Shown here: in pieces, positions 31,971 to 40,792 of the stretch
Layout: every line of letters starts with the position of its first letter
Position numbering within the stretch: position 1 is the first letter of the stretch
Assembly (NCBI GenBank): GCA_031549965.1
Contig: JAVBPB010000005.1
Coordinates: 1-41,470 of the forward strand
Source of the DNA: JAVBPB01 sp031549965
GTDB taxonomy: Bacteria > Bacillota > Clostridia > Lachnospirales > Lachnospiraceae
Length of the DNA stretch: 41,470 nt
Reading direction: 5' to 3'
Program-made: the position numbers and the translations under genes
Notes under the pieces: model-generated
What the model was told of the DNA's origin: nothing
Database searches by the model: none
The model's input: the letters and a program-made list of their open reading frames with translations, nothing else

Positions 31971-34900
31971 CTATTCTTCATCAGGAATATCTTCTTCTAA
32001 ATCTAAATCAAACTCATCTTCTTCAGACTCTAATTCTTCCTCTTCTTCGTATGGTTCAATCTCTTCCTCTTCTTCAAAGTTACTTTCACTAAAGCCCATA
32101 CTTGTAAATGATTCATTGGCAAATGGATATGCATCGTCACCTTCGATTATTGTTGTTAAATCTTCATTACCATAGTCAATGTTTTCAATTAATTTTATTT
32201 CTTGAGCATCTTCATTAAGAACCTTAACATCAAGTGCAAGTGATTGTAGTTCTTTCAAAAGAACTTTAAATGATTCTGGGATTCCCGGCTCTGGTATATT
32301 ATCACCTTTTATAATTGCTTCATAAGTTTTTACACGGCCTACAACGTCATCTGATTTCACTGTTAAAATTTCTTGCAGTGTATAAGATGCACCATATGCT
32401 TCAAGAGCCCAAACTTCCATCTCTCCAAATCTTTGTCCCCCAAATTGTGCTTTACCACCAAGAGGCTGTTGGGTTACCAGTGAGTATGGTCCTGTAGAAC
32501 GAGCATGAATCTTATCGTCTACTAAATGGTGTAATTTCAAATAATGCATGTGACCTACTGTTACAGCTCCGTCAAAGTATTCTCCGGTTCTTCCGTCACG
32601 AAGTCTTACTTTTCCTGTTCGATCGATTGGAACACCTTTCCATTGCTCTCTGTAATCTTTATTAGTCACTAAATAGTCCATTACATCTTCGTCAACTAAA
32701 TCTTTATATTTTTCAACAAAATCGTCTATGTCAGTGTTTACATATTCGTTTGCCATTTCAAGTGTATCCATAATGTCAAACTCATTAGCTCCATCAAATA
32801 CAGGGGTTGATATATTAAATCCTAAAGCACGAGCTGCTAATCCTAAGTGAATTTCAAGAACCTGCCCGATGTTCATACGAGATGGAACACCTAGTGGATT
32901 CAAAACTATGTCAAGAGGACGACCATTAGGTAAAAACGGCATATCTTCCCTTGGAAGTATTCTTGAAATAACACCCTTGTTACCATGACGACCTGCCATC
33001 TTATCTCCAACAGATATTTTTCTTTTTTGTGCAATGTATACACGCACTGTTTGATTTACACCCGGTGGAAGTTCATCTCCATTTTCTCTTGTAAATACCT
33101 TTGCATCTACAATAATTCCATATTCTCCATGAGGAACTTTTAATGAAGTATCACGTACTTCTCTGGCTTTTTCACCAAATATTGCACGAAGTAATCTTTC
33201 TTCTGCTGTTAGTTCTGTTTCACCTTTAGGAGTTACTTTACCAACTAAAATATCTCCAGCACGAACTTCTGCACCGATTCTTACTATTCCTCTTTCATCT
33301 AAATCTTTAAGTGCATCATCACCAACACCTGGAACATCTCTTGTTATTTCTTCTGGTCCAAGTTTAGTATCTCTTGCTTCAGCTTCATATTCTTCTATAT
33401 GAACAGATGTATATACATCTTCTTGTACTAATCTTTCACTTAATAAAACTGCATCTTCGTAGTTATATCCTTCCCAAGTCATAAATCCAATTAAAGGATT
33501 CTTACCTAGAGCAATTTCACCATTAGATGTTGATGGACCATCAGCAATTACCTGACCCTTAGCTACTTTATCACCTTTAAAAACTATTGGTCTTTGGTTA
33601 ATACAAGTTCCTTGATTACTTCTTGAAAACTTAAGTACTTTGTATGCATTTCTGGTTCCGTCATCATTTTTAATTATAATCTCTTTTGATGTGGATTTTT
33701 CTACTACACCTGATTTTTTGCTGACAACACATACACCTGAGTCTACTGCCGCCTTTGCTTCCATTCCTGTTCCAACAACAGGTGCTTCTGTAATTAAAAG
33801 TGGCACTGCTTGACGCTGCATGTTAGAACCCATTAAGGCACGGTTAGCATCGTCATTCTCAAGGAATGGTATCATTGAAGTTGCAACAGAAAATACCATC
33901 TTAGGAGATACGTCCATTAAGTCTATTGTTGCTTTTTCAAATACTGATGTTTCTTCACGGAAACGACCAGATACATCTGAATGTACAAAATGTCCTTCTT
34001 CATCTAACGGTTCATTAGCTTGGGCTACTACATAGTTATCTTCTTCATCAGCTGTTAGATAAACTACATCTTCTATAACTATAGGATTGGTAGGATCGTC
34101 TTTATTCACCTTTCTATAAGGTGCTTCAATAAATCCATATTCATTAATTCTTGCATAAGTAGCAAGGGAGTTAATAAGACCAATGTTTGGTCCTTCTGGA
34201 GTTTCAATAGGGCACATTCTTCCATAGTGTGAGTAGTGTACGTCTCGAACCTCAAACCCCGCCCTGTCTCTTGATAACCCACCAGGACCTAATGCTGACA
34301 AACGTCTCTTATGGGTTAATTCTCCAAGTGGATTGTGTTGATCCATAAATTGTGATAACTGTGAACTTCCAAAAAATTCTTTTACTGCTGCTGTAACTGG
34401 TTTAATATTTATTAATGATTGAGGAGATACGCCTTCTAAATCCTGAGTTGTCATTCTTTCTCTTACAACTCTCTCCATTCTTGATAAACCAATTCTGTAT
34501 TGATTTTGAAGCAATTCTCCTACTGCTCTGATTCTTCTGTTTCCTAAGTGATCTATATCATCATCATTACCAATTCCATATTCTAGGTGAATATTATAAT
34601 TAATAGACACTAAAATATCTTCTTTAGTAATGTGTTTTGGTATTAATTCATTAACATTTCTTTTTATTGCATCTTTTAATTCTTCTATATCTTCATATTC
34701 ATTAATTAAGTTTTGAAGCACTGGATAATAAACTAATTCTGTTATTCCAAGTTCTTTTTTATCACAGTTAACATAATTATAAATATCTACCATCATATTG
34801 GATAATACTTTTACATTACGTTCCTCTGTTTGTACAAAAACATATGGTACTGCTGCATTTTGTATTTGATCAGCTATTTTTTCTGTAACTGTTGTCCCTT

Positions 34901-35828
34901 GTGCAGCTATAACTTCACCAGTTAAATTATCAATTACATCTTCTGCTAATACGAAATTTCTAATTCTGTTTTTCAGTGCTAACTTTTTGTTAAATTTATA
35001 ACGTCCTACTTTTGCTAGATCATATCTTCTTGGGTCAAAAAACATACTTTGAATAAGTGATTCTGCACTTTCCACAGAAAGAGGCTCACCAGGACGAATT
35101 TTTTTATATAGTTCAAGTAACCCATCTTGATAATTGTCTGAAGTATCTTTAGATATACTGGCTAAGATCTTTGGTTCTTCTCCAAATAATTCTTTTATTT
35201 CTACATTAGTTCCAATTCCTAATGCTCTTATTAGCACTGTTACTGGTACTTTTCTGGTTCTATCTACACGTACATAGAATATATCATTTGAATCTGTTTC
35301 ATATTCTAGCCACGCACCTCTGTTTGGTATTACTGTAGATGAAAACAATCTTTTTCCGATCTTGTCGTGTCCTATTGCATAGTATATACCAGGTGAACGT
35401 ACTAACTGGCTTACTATAACTCTTTCAGCTCCATTGATAACAAATGTTCCTGTTTCTGTCATTAACGGTAAATCTCCCATGAATATATCATGTTCGTTTA
35501 TTTCACCGTTCTCCTTATTAAGAAGTCGTACTTTTACCTTAAGTGGAGCTGCATATGTTGCATCTCTTTCTTTACATTCTTCTATTGAGTACTTAACATC
35601 ATCTTCACATAACACAAAATCAATGAACTCAAGACTTAAGTGTCCACTATAATCTGCTATTGGAGAAATATCTTCAAAAACTTCCTTCATTCCTTCATCC
35701 AGAAACCATTGATAGGAGTTTTTTTGTACTTCAATGAGGTTTGGCATTTCAAGTACTTCTTTTTGTCTGGAGTAGCTCATTCTGACGTTGTTACCGACTT
35801 TTATTGGACGTATTCTGTTTTTTTCCAT
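31971..35828 (-). CDS. rpoB: DNA-directed RNA polymerase beta subunit
   Basis: Forms the active-site cleft with beta'. The 1285-aa protein has the rifampicin region at about 485-520 (SSQLSQFMDQHNPLGELTHK, RRLSALGPGG), with wild-type residues at the usual resistance positions, and the C-terminal GGKAQFGGQRFGEMEVWALE. A run of about 45 residues at the C-terminus is highly acidic. ATG start behind AAGGGGTGA. It has its own promoter, since a chemoreceptor gene separates it from rplL. Confidence 0.98.
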   Translation of the reverse strand: MEKNRIRPIKVGNNVRMSYSRQKEVLEMPNLIEVQKNSYQWFLDEGMKEVFEDISPIADYSGHLSLEFIDFVLCEDDVKYSIEECKERDATYAAPLKVKVRLLNKENGEINEHDIFMGDLPLMTETGTFVINGAERVIVSQLVRSPGIYYAIGHDKIGKRLFSSTVIPNRGAWLEYETDSNDIFYVRVDRTRKVPVTVLIRALGIGTNVEIKELFGEEPKILASISKDTSDNYQDGLLELYKKIRPGEPLSVESAESLIQSMFFDPRRYDLAKVGRYKFNKKLALKNRIRNFVLAEDVIDNLTGEVIAAQGTTVTEKIADQIQNAAVPYVFVQTEERNVKVLSNMMVDIYNYVNCDKKELGITELVYYPVLQNLINEYEDIEELKDAIKRNVNELIPKHITKEDILVSINYNIHLEYGIGNDDDIDHLGNRRIRAVGELLQNQYRIGLSRMERVVRERMTTQDLEGVSPQSLINIKPVTAAVKEFFGSSQLSQFMDQHNPLGELTHKRRLSALGPGGLSRDRAGFEVRDVHYSHYGRMCPIETPEGPNIGLINSLATYARINEYGFIEAPYRKVNKDDPTNPIVIEDVVYLTADEEDNYVVAQANEPLDEEGHFVHSDVSGRFREETSVFEKATIDLMDVSPKMVFSVATSMIPFLENDDANRALMGSNMQRQAVPLLITEAPVVGTGMEAKAAVDSGVCVVSKKSGVVEKSTSKEIIIKNDDGTRNAYKVLKFSRSNQGTCINQRPIVFKGDKVAKGQVIADGPSTSNGEIALGKNPLIGFMTWEGYNYEDAVLLSERLVQEDVYTSVHIEEYEAEARDTKLGPEEITRDVPGVGDDALKDLDERGIVRIGAEVRAGDILVGKVTPKGETELTAEERLLRAIFGEKAREVRDTSLKVPHGEYGIIVDAKVFTRENGDELPPGVNQTVRVYIAQKRKISVGDKMAGRHGNKGVISRILPREDMPFLPNGRPLDIVLNPLGVPSRMNIGQVLEIHLGLAARALGFNISTPVFDGANEFDIMDTLEMANEYVNTDIDDFVEKYKDLVDEDVMDYLVTNKDYREQWKGVPIDRTGKVRLRDGRTGEYFDGAVTVGHMHYLKLHHLVDDKIHARSTGPYSLVTQQPLGGKAQFGGQRFGEMEVWALEAYGASYTLQEILTVKSDDVVGRVKTYEAIIKGDNIPEPGIPESFKVLLKELQSLALDVKVLNEDAQEIKLIENIDYGNEDLTTIIEGDDAYPFANESFTSMGFSESNFEEEEEIEPYEEEEELESEEDEFDLDLEEDIPDEE

Positions 35829-36008
35829 TGGCGTTTCACCCCTTGAAATATTTGTATATATATGCTATACTTATATGAAAGAAGGATCTAAAAATAGTCT
35901 TAAAAACTGCAAAAACTACCTTTTTCAACCACTTTCATAGGTGCTTATAGGCATATGCCACCACGATAGTGCATTATCCATCATAACATAGATGAGATTT
36001 GTTGTCAA
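35829..36008 (-). promoter_or_regulatory. Promoter and leader of rpoBC
   Basis: Minus-strand -35 TTGACA at 36003-36008 and -10 TATGAT at 35980-35985 with a 17-bp spacer. The leader of about 145 nt contains the palindrome GGCATATGCC at 35950-35959 close to the start, then an AT-rich stretch up to the rpoB ribosome binding site. No further gene lies in 35829-36142. Confidence 0.85.
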
Positions 36009-36084
36009 GGTGTTTTTGCTTTTATTTTCCATTGGGATTTGTAGACTCGTTAGTAACGTGGACTCTTCGTTTGGGAGGGCTCTG

Positions 36085-36124
36085 AGAAAAAGCAAGTTGG
36101 CATTAACGCCAACTTGCTTTTTTA
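36085..36124. terminator. Terminator of the chemoreceptor gene
   Basis: GCAAGTTGGC (36092-36101) pairs perfectly with GCCAACTTGC (36108-36117), flanked by A-tract and T-tract, so it works in both directions. It lies between the chemoreceptor stop and the rpoB promoter and separates the two units. Confidence 0.92.
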
Positions 36125-36142
36125 GTTTTCTGAGTTTTCTAT

Positions 36143-38197
36143 TTAATATTTTCCAAAACTGTCATCTTTTAAATCAATCATTTTTATTGATGAGTTAGAT
36201 TTATTACGGCTTGGTTTGTTAGGTCTGTTGATTAATGATTCTGCATTTTTTGTTTTAAATCTTTCTATTAACTCTTTAAGAATGTTTGCCTGAGTACTTA
36301 ATTCTTCTGAGGTTTCAGCTGATTCTTGAGTAGTTGCACTATTTTGTTGGATAACTAATGCCACTTGGTCTATTCCTCTGTTAATTTTAGCAATTGCCTC
36401 TGTTTGCCCTTTTGAGGAGGCGGCTATTTCACTTGCTATTTGACTGCTTTCGTTTATTCCTGATACAATTTCTGAAAGTGATATTGCTGTGTCTTCTGCT
36501 ATTTTTGCACCAAGTTCAGATTTTTCTATTGAATTGGTTATGAGTGTTCCTGTGTTTCTAGCAGCTTCTGCACTTTTTGCAGCTAAATTTCGTACTTCCT
36601 CAGCTACTACTGCAAATCCTTTTCCATGAGTTCCTGCACGAGCAGCTTCAACGGCTGCATTTAATGCTAAAATGTTGGTTTGAAATGCTATGTCATCTAT
36701 TACTTTGATAACTTTTTCAATGGATTTACTTGCTTCTGCAATTTCTTTTACTGCAATCATCATCTGAGACATTTGTGCAGAGCCTTTTTCTGCATTATTC
36801 TTTATTGTATCTCCAAGTCTTGCAGAGTGTTCTGCCATTTCTGCGTTATCTTTTGTTTTATGTGCTACCTCACTAATTGATGAGGATAACGCTTCTACTG
36901 CCTGTGTTTGCTCATTGGAACCTTTTGCCAATATATGGGTACCAGATGCAATTTGGCTTGAGCCATTAGTTACCTGGGCTGTTGCTATGTTTATTTCTTC
37001 AAACATATTATTCAAATTATCAACCATTTTTTCTAATGCAAATCCCATGGTATCTTTTTGGGAACGTACTTCTATATTCATAGTCAGATCTCCATTTGCC
37101 ATTCTTTCCAAAACGGATGTCTCATGTTTTATTCCACTTGACATCTTAGTAAAAGCATTGGCAAGCTGACCAATTTCATCTTCTTTGCTAATGTCAATAT
37201 TAATATCTACATCTCCTATAGCAATTGCTTCTGCTGCTTTTGTAATATTTTCTATAGGAGTGCTTATCATTTTACGAATAGCTATTACAATTATAATTGT
37301 AGATGCTATAAGAATGATAACTGTAATTGATACGGCAAGTATTATTTGTGTGTATATGGATAAATATACTTGGCTCTTGGCAATCGCACCACAAATTACC
37401 CAGTCAACACCATTAATATTATTTGAAAAGAAGTATTTTGACAGCCCGTCTGCATCCTTTGCCACTTGTGGCTCAAATTTATCCCCTGTATTCTCAATAC
37501 CCGCAATATACGATGGTACTTCTGCAAATTCTTCTCCTTTTGGTTCGTATTCACTGTTTGGATGAGATAATATTTTACCACTCTTACTTACCAAAAATGC
37601 GTAACTATTTTTTCCAAAATCAGTTTCTTTTACAATACTAAAAAGGTCATCCATAAAAATATCTGATGCTAAAACACACATAATTGAACCATTTTTTATA
37701 TATGCACCTGCAATTGTTATAACCAATTTCTTGGTTGAAACATCTATGTAAGGATCTGTTACAATTACTTTACCATTTGCAGCAACTGCCTGTTTATACC
37801 AGCCTCTTTCAGTTGCTTTCCATCCGCTTTCATAAGGAGGAATAAAACCTGTTGAAAAAGTAGCTTGTCCATCCGGATATCCTATATACACTTCAACATA
37901 TTGACTATTTTTTTCTAAAATAGGTTTTATTAAATTCCTAGCTTTTTCATGATCTAATATCTCATTATCGTCCACATATGATAGATTAGTTAGCATCGTA
38001 TCAAGCACTGTGCTATACTCATTCAATCCCGATTCGATCATTTTGGCTCTGGACATTAAATTGAAATTTTTTTCTTTCACAGTAACATCCATGATTGTTT
38101 GGCTAGATACTACTGTTAATATTGTGCTTACTACAGTAATACTTAATGAAGCGATAATAATAAATCCCAAAATTAATTTTTGTCCAATTTTCTTCAT
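36143..38197 (-). CDS. Methyl-accepting chemotaxis protein (Cache-HAMP-MA)
   Basis: Transmembrane chemoreceptor that feeds CheA/CheW. The 684-aa protein has TM1 at about 7-32, an extracellular dCache-type domain to about 280, TM2 at about 283-310, a HAMP domain, and a cytoplasmic signalling domain whose hairpin tip IAFQTNILALNAAVEAARAG lies near 500-520, followed by FAVVAEEVRNLAAKSAEAAR. The ligand is unknown; Cache domains often bind small organic acids or amino acids. The ATG at 38195-38197 follows AAGGAAG; the frame open to 38284 is not used. Own promoter and terminator; lies between rplL and rpoB. Confidence 0.95.
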   Translation of the reverse strand: MKKIGQKLILGFIIIASLSITVVSTILTVVSSQTIMDVTVKEKNFNLMSRAKMIESGLNEYSTVLDTMLTNLSYVDDNEILDHEKARNLIKPILEKNSQYVEVYIGYPDGQATFSTGFIPPYESGWKATERGWYKQAVAANGKVIVTDPYIDVSTKKLVITIAGAYIKNGSIMCVLASDIFMDDLFSIVKETDFGKNSYAFLVSKSGKILSHPNSEYEPKGEEFAEVPSYIAGIENTGDKFEPQVAKDADGLSKYFFSNNINGVDWVICGAIAKSQVYLSIYTQIILAVSITVIILIASTIIIVIAIRKMISTPIENITKAAEAIAIGDVDINIDISKEDEIGQLANAFTKMSSGIKHETSVLERMANGDLTMNIEVRSQKDTMGFALEKMVDNLNNMFEEINIATAQVTNGSSQIASGTHILAKGSNEQTQAVEALSSSISEVAHKTKDNAEMAEHSARLGDTIKNNAEKGSAQMSQMMIAVKEIAEASKSIEKVIKVIDDIAFQTNILALNAAVEAARAGTHGKGFAVVAEEVRNLAAKSAEAARNTGTLITNSIEKSELGAKIAEDTAISLSEIVSGINESSQIASEIAASSKGQTEAIAKINRGIDQVALVIQQNSATTQESAETSEELSTQANILKELIERFKTKNAESLINRPNKPSRNKSNSSIKMIDLKDDSFGKY

Positions 38198-38240
38198 ACA
38201 TTTTCTTCCTTTTCCTTTTTTGTGATCAAATACTTCCTTT

Positions 38241-38269
38241 ATTATATCACTATTCCATTTAAACTTCAA
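38241..38269 (-). promoter_or_regulatory. Sigma-A promoter of the chemoreceptor gene
   Basis: Minus-strand -35 TTGAAG at 38264-38269 and -10 TATAAT at 38241-38246 with a 17-bp spacer, giving a leader of about 37 nt. I saw no sigma-28 (flagellar) promoter pattern here. Confidence 0.75.
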
Positions 38270-38360
38270 TTGATATGTGTTCAAAAATATTGAAATAGGA
38301 AGTTAATTTTTTCACAACGTTTACAGAAAATGCAATTTAACTCAACCCCTCCTGCAACGC

Positions 38361-38390
38361 AAAAAAGAGCCGCAAAGCCGGCTCTTTTTT
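38361..38390 (-). terminator. Terminator of rplJ-rplL
   Basis: GAGCCG (38367-38372) and CGGCTC (38379-38384) pair, with A6 on one side and T6 on the other, 7 nt after the rplL stop. It separates the r-protein unit from the chemoreceptor. Confidence 0.93.
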
Positions 38391-38397
38391 CTCAAAA

Positions 38398-38769
38398 CTA
38401 TTTAACTGTAACTTTAGCACCTTCTGCTTCAAGTTTTGCTTTAATATCTGCTGATTCTTCTTTAGTAGCAGCTTCCTTAACCATTTTAGGAGCTCCATCA
38501 ACTAAGTCTTTAGCTTCTTTTAATCCAAGTCCTGTGATTTCACGAACTACTTTGATTACTTTAACCTTGTTTGGTCCAACATCAGTTAATTCTACGTTAA
38601 ATTCTGTTTGTTCTTCTGCTTCTACTGCTGGGCCAGCTGCTGCAACTACAACACCTGCTGCTGCTGATACACCAAATTCTTCTTCACATGCTTTTACTAA
38701 ATCATTTAATTCTAAAACTGTAAGTTCTTTTATAGCATCAATAAATTCTTGAGTTGATAATTTTGCCAT
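38398..38769 (-). CDS. rplL: 50S ribosomal protein L7/L12
   Basis: The flexible stalk protein that recruits GTPase factors, present in several copies on L10. The 123-aa protein has an N-terminal dimerisation segment ([20 protein letters not shown]), an Ala/Val/Gly-rich hinge at about 35-50 and the C-terminal factor-binding domain with [20 protein letters not shown]-like sequence. ATG start behind GGAGGTATAT. Second gene of the rplJ unit; a terminator follows. Confidence 0.98.
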   Translation of the reverse strand: [123 protein letters not shown]

Positions 38770-38845
38770 TTTTATATACCTCCGATTATTTTTTAATTAG
38801 TATTTTATTTTTTGTTTTTAGTTGACATATCTTAAGCAATATATC

Positions 38846-39331
38846 CTAAGCTTGTTTTTCAGCGATTTGCTTAATAACACGAGCAAAGTTTGTAACTGGT
38901 GATTGCATACTTCCAAGTAATCTTGAAATAAGTACTTCTCTTGATGGAATTGTTGCAACAATTTCCATTCCTTTTGCGTCGTAGTAAGTTCCACCTACAA
39001 CACCAGCTTTAAATTCTAACTTTGGAGCAACCTTGATTGTATCTGCTAAAATTTTAGCTGCTACTGTTTCCTCTGTTTTAGAAATTGCTATAGCTGTTGG
39101 TCCTTCAAGATGCTTTGATAATTCAGCAAATTCAGTTCCTTCAATTGCTCTGGTAACTAATGTATTTTTGTATACTTTATATACAACACCAGCTTCTCTT
39201 AGTTTTTTACGAAGTACTGTATCTTGTTCTACAGTTAATCCACGGTAATCAACTAATACTACTGATTTAGCACCTTCAATGTGTCCTTTAATTTCTTCAA
39301 CAATTGGTTGTTTAATTTCTACTTTTGCCAC
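38846..39331 (-). CDS. rplJ: 50S ribosomal protein L10 (GTG start)
   Basis: L10 anchors the L7/L12 stalk and represses its own mRNA. The 161-aa protein has VVLVDYRGLTVEQDTVLRKK near the N-terminus, YKVYKNTLVTRAIEGTEFAE, and a C-terminal helix that binds L12 dimers. The start codon is GTG at 39329-39331 behind AAGGAGGTG. It follows an L10 leader with an attenuator, so expression should respond to free L10 or the L10-L12 complex. Confidence 0.96.
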   Translation of the reverse strand: MAKVEIKQPIVEEIKGHIEGAKSVVLVDYRGLTVEQDTVLRKKLREAGVVYKVYKNTLVTRAIEGTEFAELSKHLEGPTAIAISKTEETVAAKILADTIKVAPKLEFKAGVVGGTYYDAKGMEIVATIPSREVLISRLLGSMQSPVTNFARVIKQIAEKQA

Positions 39332-39471
39332 TTTGGTACACCTCCTTATAGATTTTGTACCGCCAAAAAAACCCTTCTATCAAAAAGACAAAAGGGTGGT
39401 ATAGTTTCTATATCCCTCGGTAGGCGTTTTCACTTATGCACAGGGCACCTACTGTCTTCGGCAGTTATTGC
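39332..39471 (-). ncRNA. L10 leader (r-protein autoregulatory leader)
   Basis: The leader contains the characteristic GAAGACAGTAGGTG and CGCCTACCGAGGG segments; GTAGGTG pairs with CGCCTAC, forming the L10-binding arm. It lies between a consensus promoter and rplJ and includes an intrinsic terminator near its 3' end. This matches the known Gram-positive L10 leader by pattern memory, without an Rfam search. Confidence 0.85.
39365..39397 (-). terminator. Attenuator terminator inside the L10 leader
   Basis: On the minus strand an 11-bp stem (39387-39397 with 39371-39381, two G-U pairs, loop UUUUU) is followed by at least six U residues, 35-40 nt before the rplJ start. Formation would stop transcription before rplJ. 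Confidence 0.85.
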
Positions 39472-39477
39472 TTTGAT

Positions 39478-39506
39478 ATTATATCATAATTTATATTGCT
39501 TGTCAA
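39478..39506 (-). promoter_or_regulatory. Consensus promoter of rplJ-rplL
   Basis: Minus-strand -35 TTGACA at 39501-39506 and -10 TATAAT at 39478-39483 with a 17-bp spacer. The -35 lies only 9 bp past the rplA stop. Confidence 0.9.
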
Positions 39507-39514
39507 TTATTTTA

Positions 39515-40207
39515 TTAGCTTAACTTAGCTGTGTTTAATTTAACACCAGGTCCCATTGTTGAGCTTAATGTTACACTCTTTAAATATTGACCTTTTGCAG
39601 CTGATGGTTTAGCTTTAATAATTGCAGCTATAAGCGTTTGGAAGTTGTCCGCTAATTGTTCTTCAGTAAATGAAGCTTTTCCAATTGGCACATGGATAAT
39701 GTTTGTTTTATCTAATCTATATTCAATCTTACCTGCTTTAATATCAGTAACTGCTTTTGCAACATCCATTGTTACTGTTCCAGCTTTTGGGTTTGGCATT
39801 AAACCTTTTGGTCCAAGTACACGACCTAAACGTCCTACAACACCCATCATGTCTGGAGTTGCTACTACCACGTCAAATTCTAACCAGCCTTCATTTTGGA
39901 TTTTAGGAATTAATTCCTCTCCACCAACAAATTCAGCTCCTGCATTCTCAGCTTCTTGAACTTTATCGCCTTTTGCAAATACTAAAACTCTTACTTTTCT
40001 ACCTGTTCCATGTGGTAAAACAACTGCACCACGAACTTGTTGATCAGCGTGACGTCCATCAACACCAAGTCTTACGTGTGCTTCAACAGTTTCATCGAAT
40101 TTTGCAACTGCTGCTTTTTTAACTACAGATACAGCTTCTGCTGCTTCATAAAGATTTGTACGATCTACAAGCTTTGCAGCTTCTTTATATCTTTTTCCTC
40201 TTTTCAT
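39515..40207 (-). CDS. rplA: 50S ribosomal protein L1
   Basis: L1 forms the mobile stalk that moves E-site tRNA and represses its own mRNA. The 230-aa protein has KFDETVEAHVRLGVDGRHAD near 34-53 and the signature GRLGRVLGPKGLMPNPKAGT near 125-144. ATG start behind AGGAGG. An L1-type RNA hairpin lies immediately before its ribosome binding site, and a near copy lies before rplK. Confidence 0.98.
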   Translation of the reverse strand: MKRGKRYKEAAKLVDRTNLYEAAEAVSVVKKAAVAKFDETVEAHVRLGVDGRHADQQVRGAVVLPHGTGRKVRVLVFAKGDKVQEAENAGAEFVGGEELIPKIQNEGWLEFDVVVATPDMMGVVGRLGRVLGPKGLMPNPKAGTVTMDVAKAVTDIKAGKIEYRLDKTNIIHVPIGKASFTEEQLADNFQTLIAAIIKAKPSAAKGQYLKSVTLSSTMGPGVKLNTAKLS

Positions 40208-40222
40208 TCTATTAACCTCCTA

Positions 40223-40250
40223 GTGGTATTATCGGGAGAATCCCTCCCAC
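40223..40250 (-). promoter_or_regulatory. L1-type mRNA site before rplA
   Basis: On the minus strand GTGG/CCAC form an outer stem and GGGA/TCCC an inner stem, with an asymmetric internal loop (GA opposite GATAATA). The end touches the rplA ribosome binding site. 23 of 28 positions match the site before rplK. L1 binding is inferred from the two-helix, asymmetric-loop shape. Confidence 0.7.
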
Positions 40251-40277
40251 ATATTTAAATAGCAACTAAATTCATAA

Positions 40278-40703
40278 TTAGTCTACTACTGTAATTCCCA
40301 TGCTTCTTGCAGTTCCTGCTAACATGCTCATTGCTGCTTCTACACTTGCTGCATTAAGATCTGGCATCTTAAATTCAGCTATTTTTTGAAGCTCAGCTTT
40401 TGTAATTGTAGCAACCTTTTTCTTATTAGGTGTTGCTGAACCTGATTTTAAGTTACATGCTTTCTTAAGTAAAACTGCCGCTGGTGGAGTTTTAGTAATG
40501 AAGCTAAAACTTCTGTCTTGATATACTGTAATAACAACTGGAGTGATGATTCCATCTTGATCTGCAGTTCTTGCATTAAATTCTTTTGTAAATTGTACAA
40601 TGTTTACACCGTGCTGACCAAGTGCTGGACCAACTGGTGGTGCTGGTGTTGCCTTTCCAGCAGGAATTTGTAATTTTATATAACCGGTAACTTTCTTTGC
40701 CAT
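40278..40703 (-). CDS. rplK: 50S ribosomal protein L11
   Basis: L11 forms part of the GTPase-associated centre with L10 and 23S rRNA and is the target region of thiopeptides. The 141-aa protein has YIKLQIPAGKATPAPPVGPA and LGQHGVNIVQFTKEFNART in the N domain and the C-terminal GTARSMGITVVD. ATG start behind AGGAGGTC. A second L1-type hairpin sits in its leader. Between nusG and rplA. Confidence 0.98.
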   Translation of the reverse strand: MAKKVTGYIKLQIPAGKATPAPPVGPALGQHGVNIVQFTKEFNARTADQDGIITPVVITVYQDRSFSFITKTPPAAVLLKKACNLKSGSATPNKKKVATITKAELQKIAEFKMPDLNAASVEAAMSMLAGTARSMGITVVD

Positions 40704-40724
40704 TTTATAGACCTCCTGAATAAT

Positions 40725-40752
40725 GTGGTATTTGCGGGAATGTCCCTCCCAC
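40725..40752 (-). promoter_or_regulatory. L1-type mRNA site before rplK
   Basis: Minus-strand GTGG/CCAC outer stem, GGGA/TCCC inner stem and internal loop (GA opposite GCAAATA), the same design and length as the element before rplA. A separate 7-bp hairpin (40753-40759/40763-40769) abuts it upstream. Likely the L1 target for control of rplK-rplA. Confidence 0.72.
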
Positions 40753-40792
40753 CATCTACGATGTAGATGATTAATTATAACCTGTTTCTAAA

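Noticed and set aside
38330..38752. Plus-strand ORF of 140 codons opposite rplL
   Set aside because: Ala/Ser/Thr-rich antisense of the L7/L12 hinge; crosses the rplL terminator.
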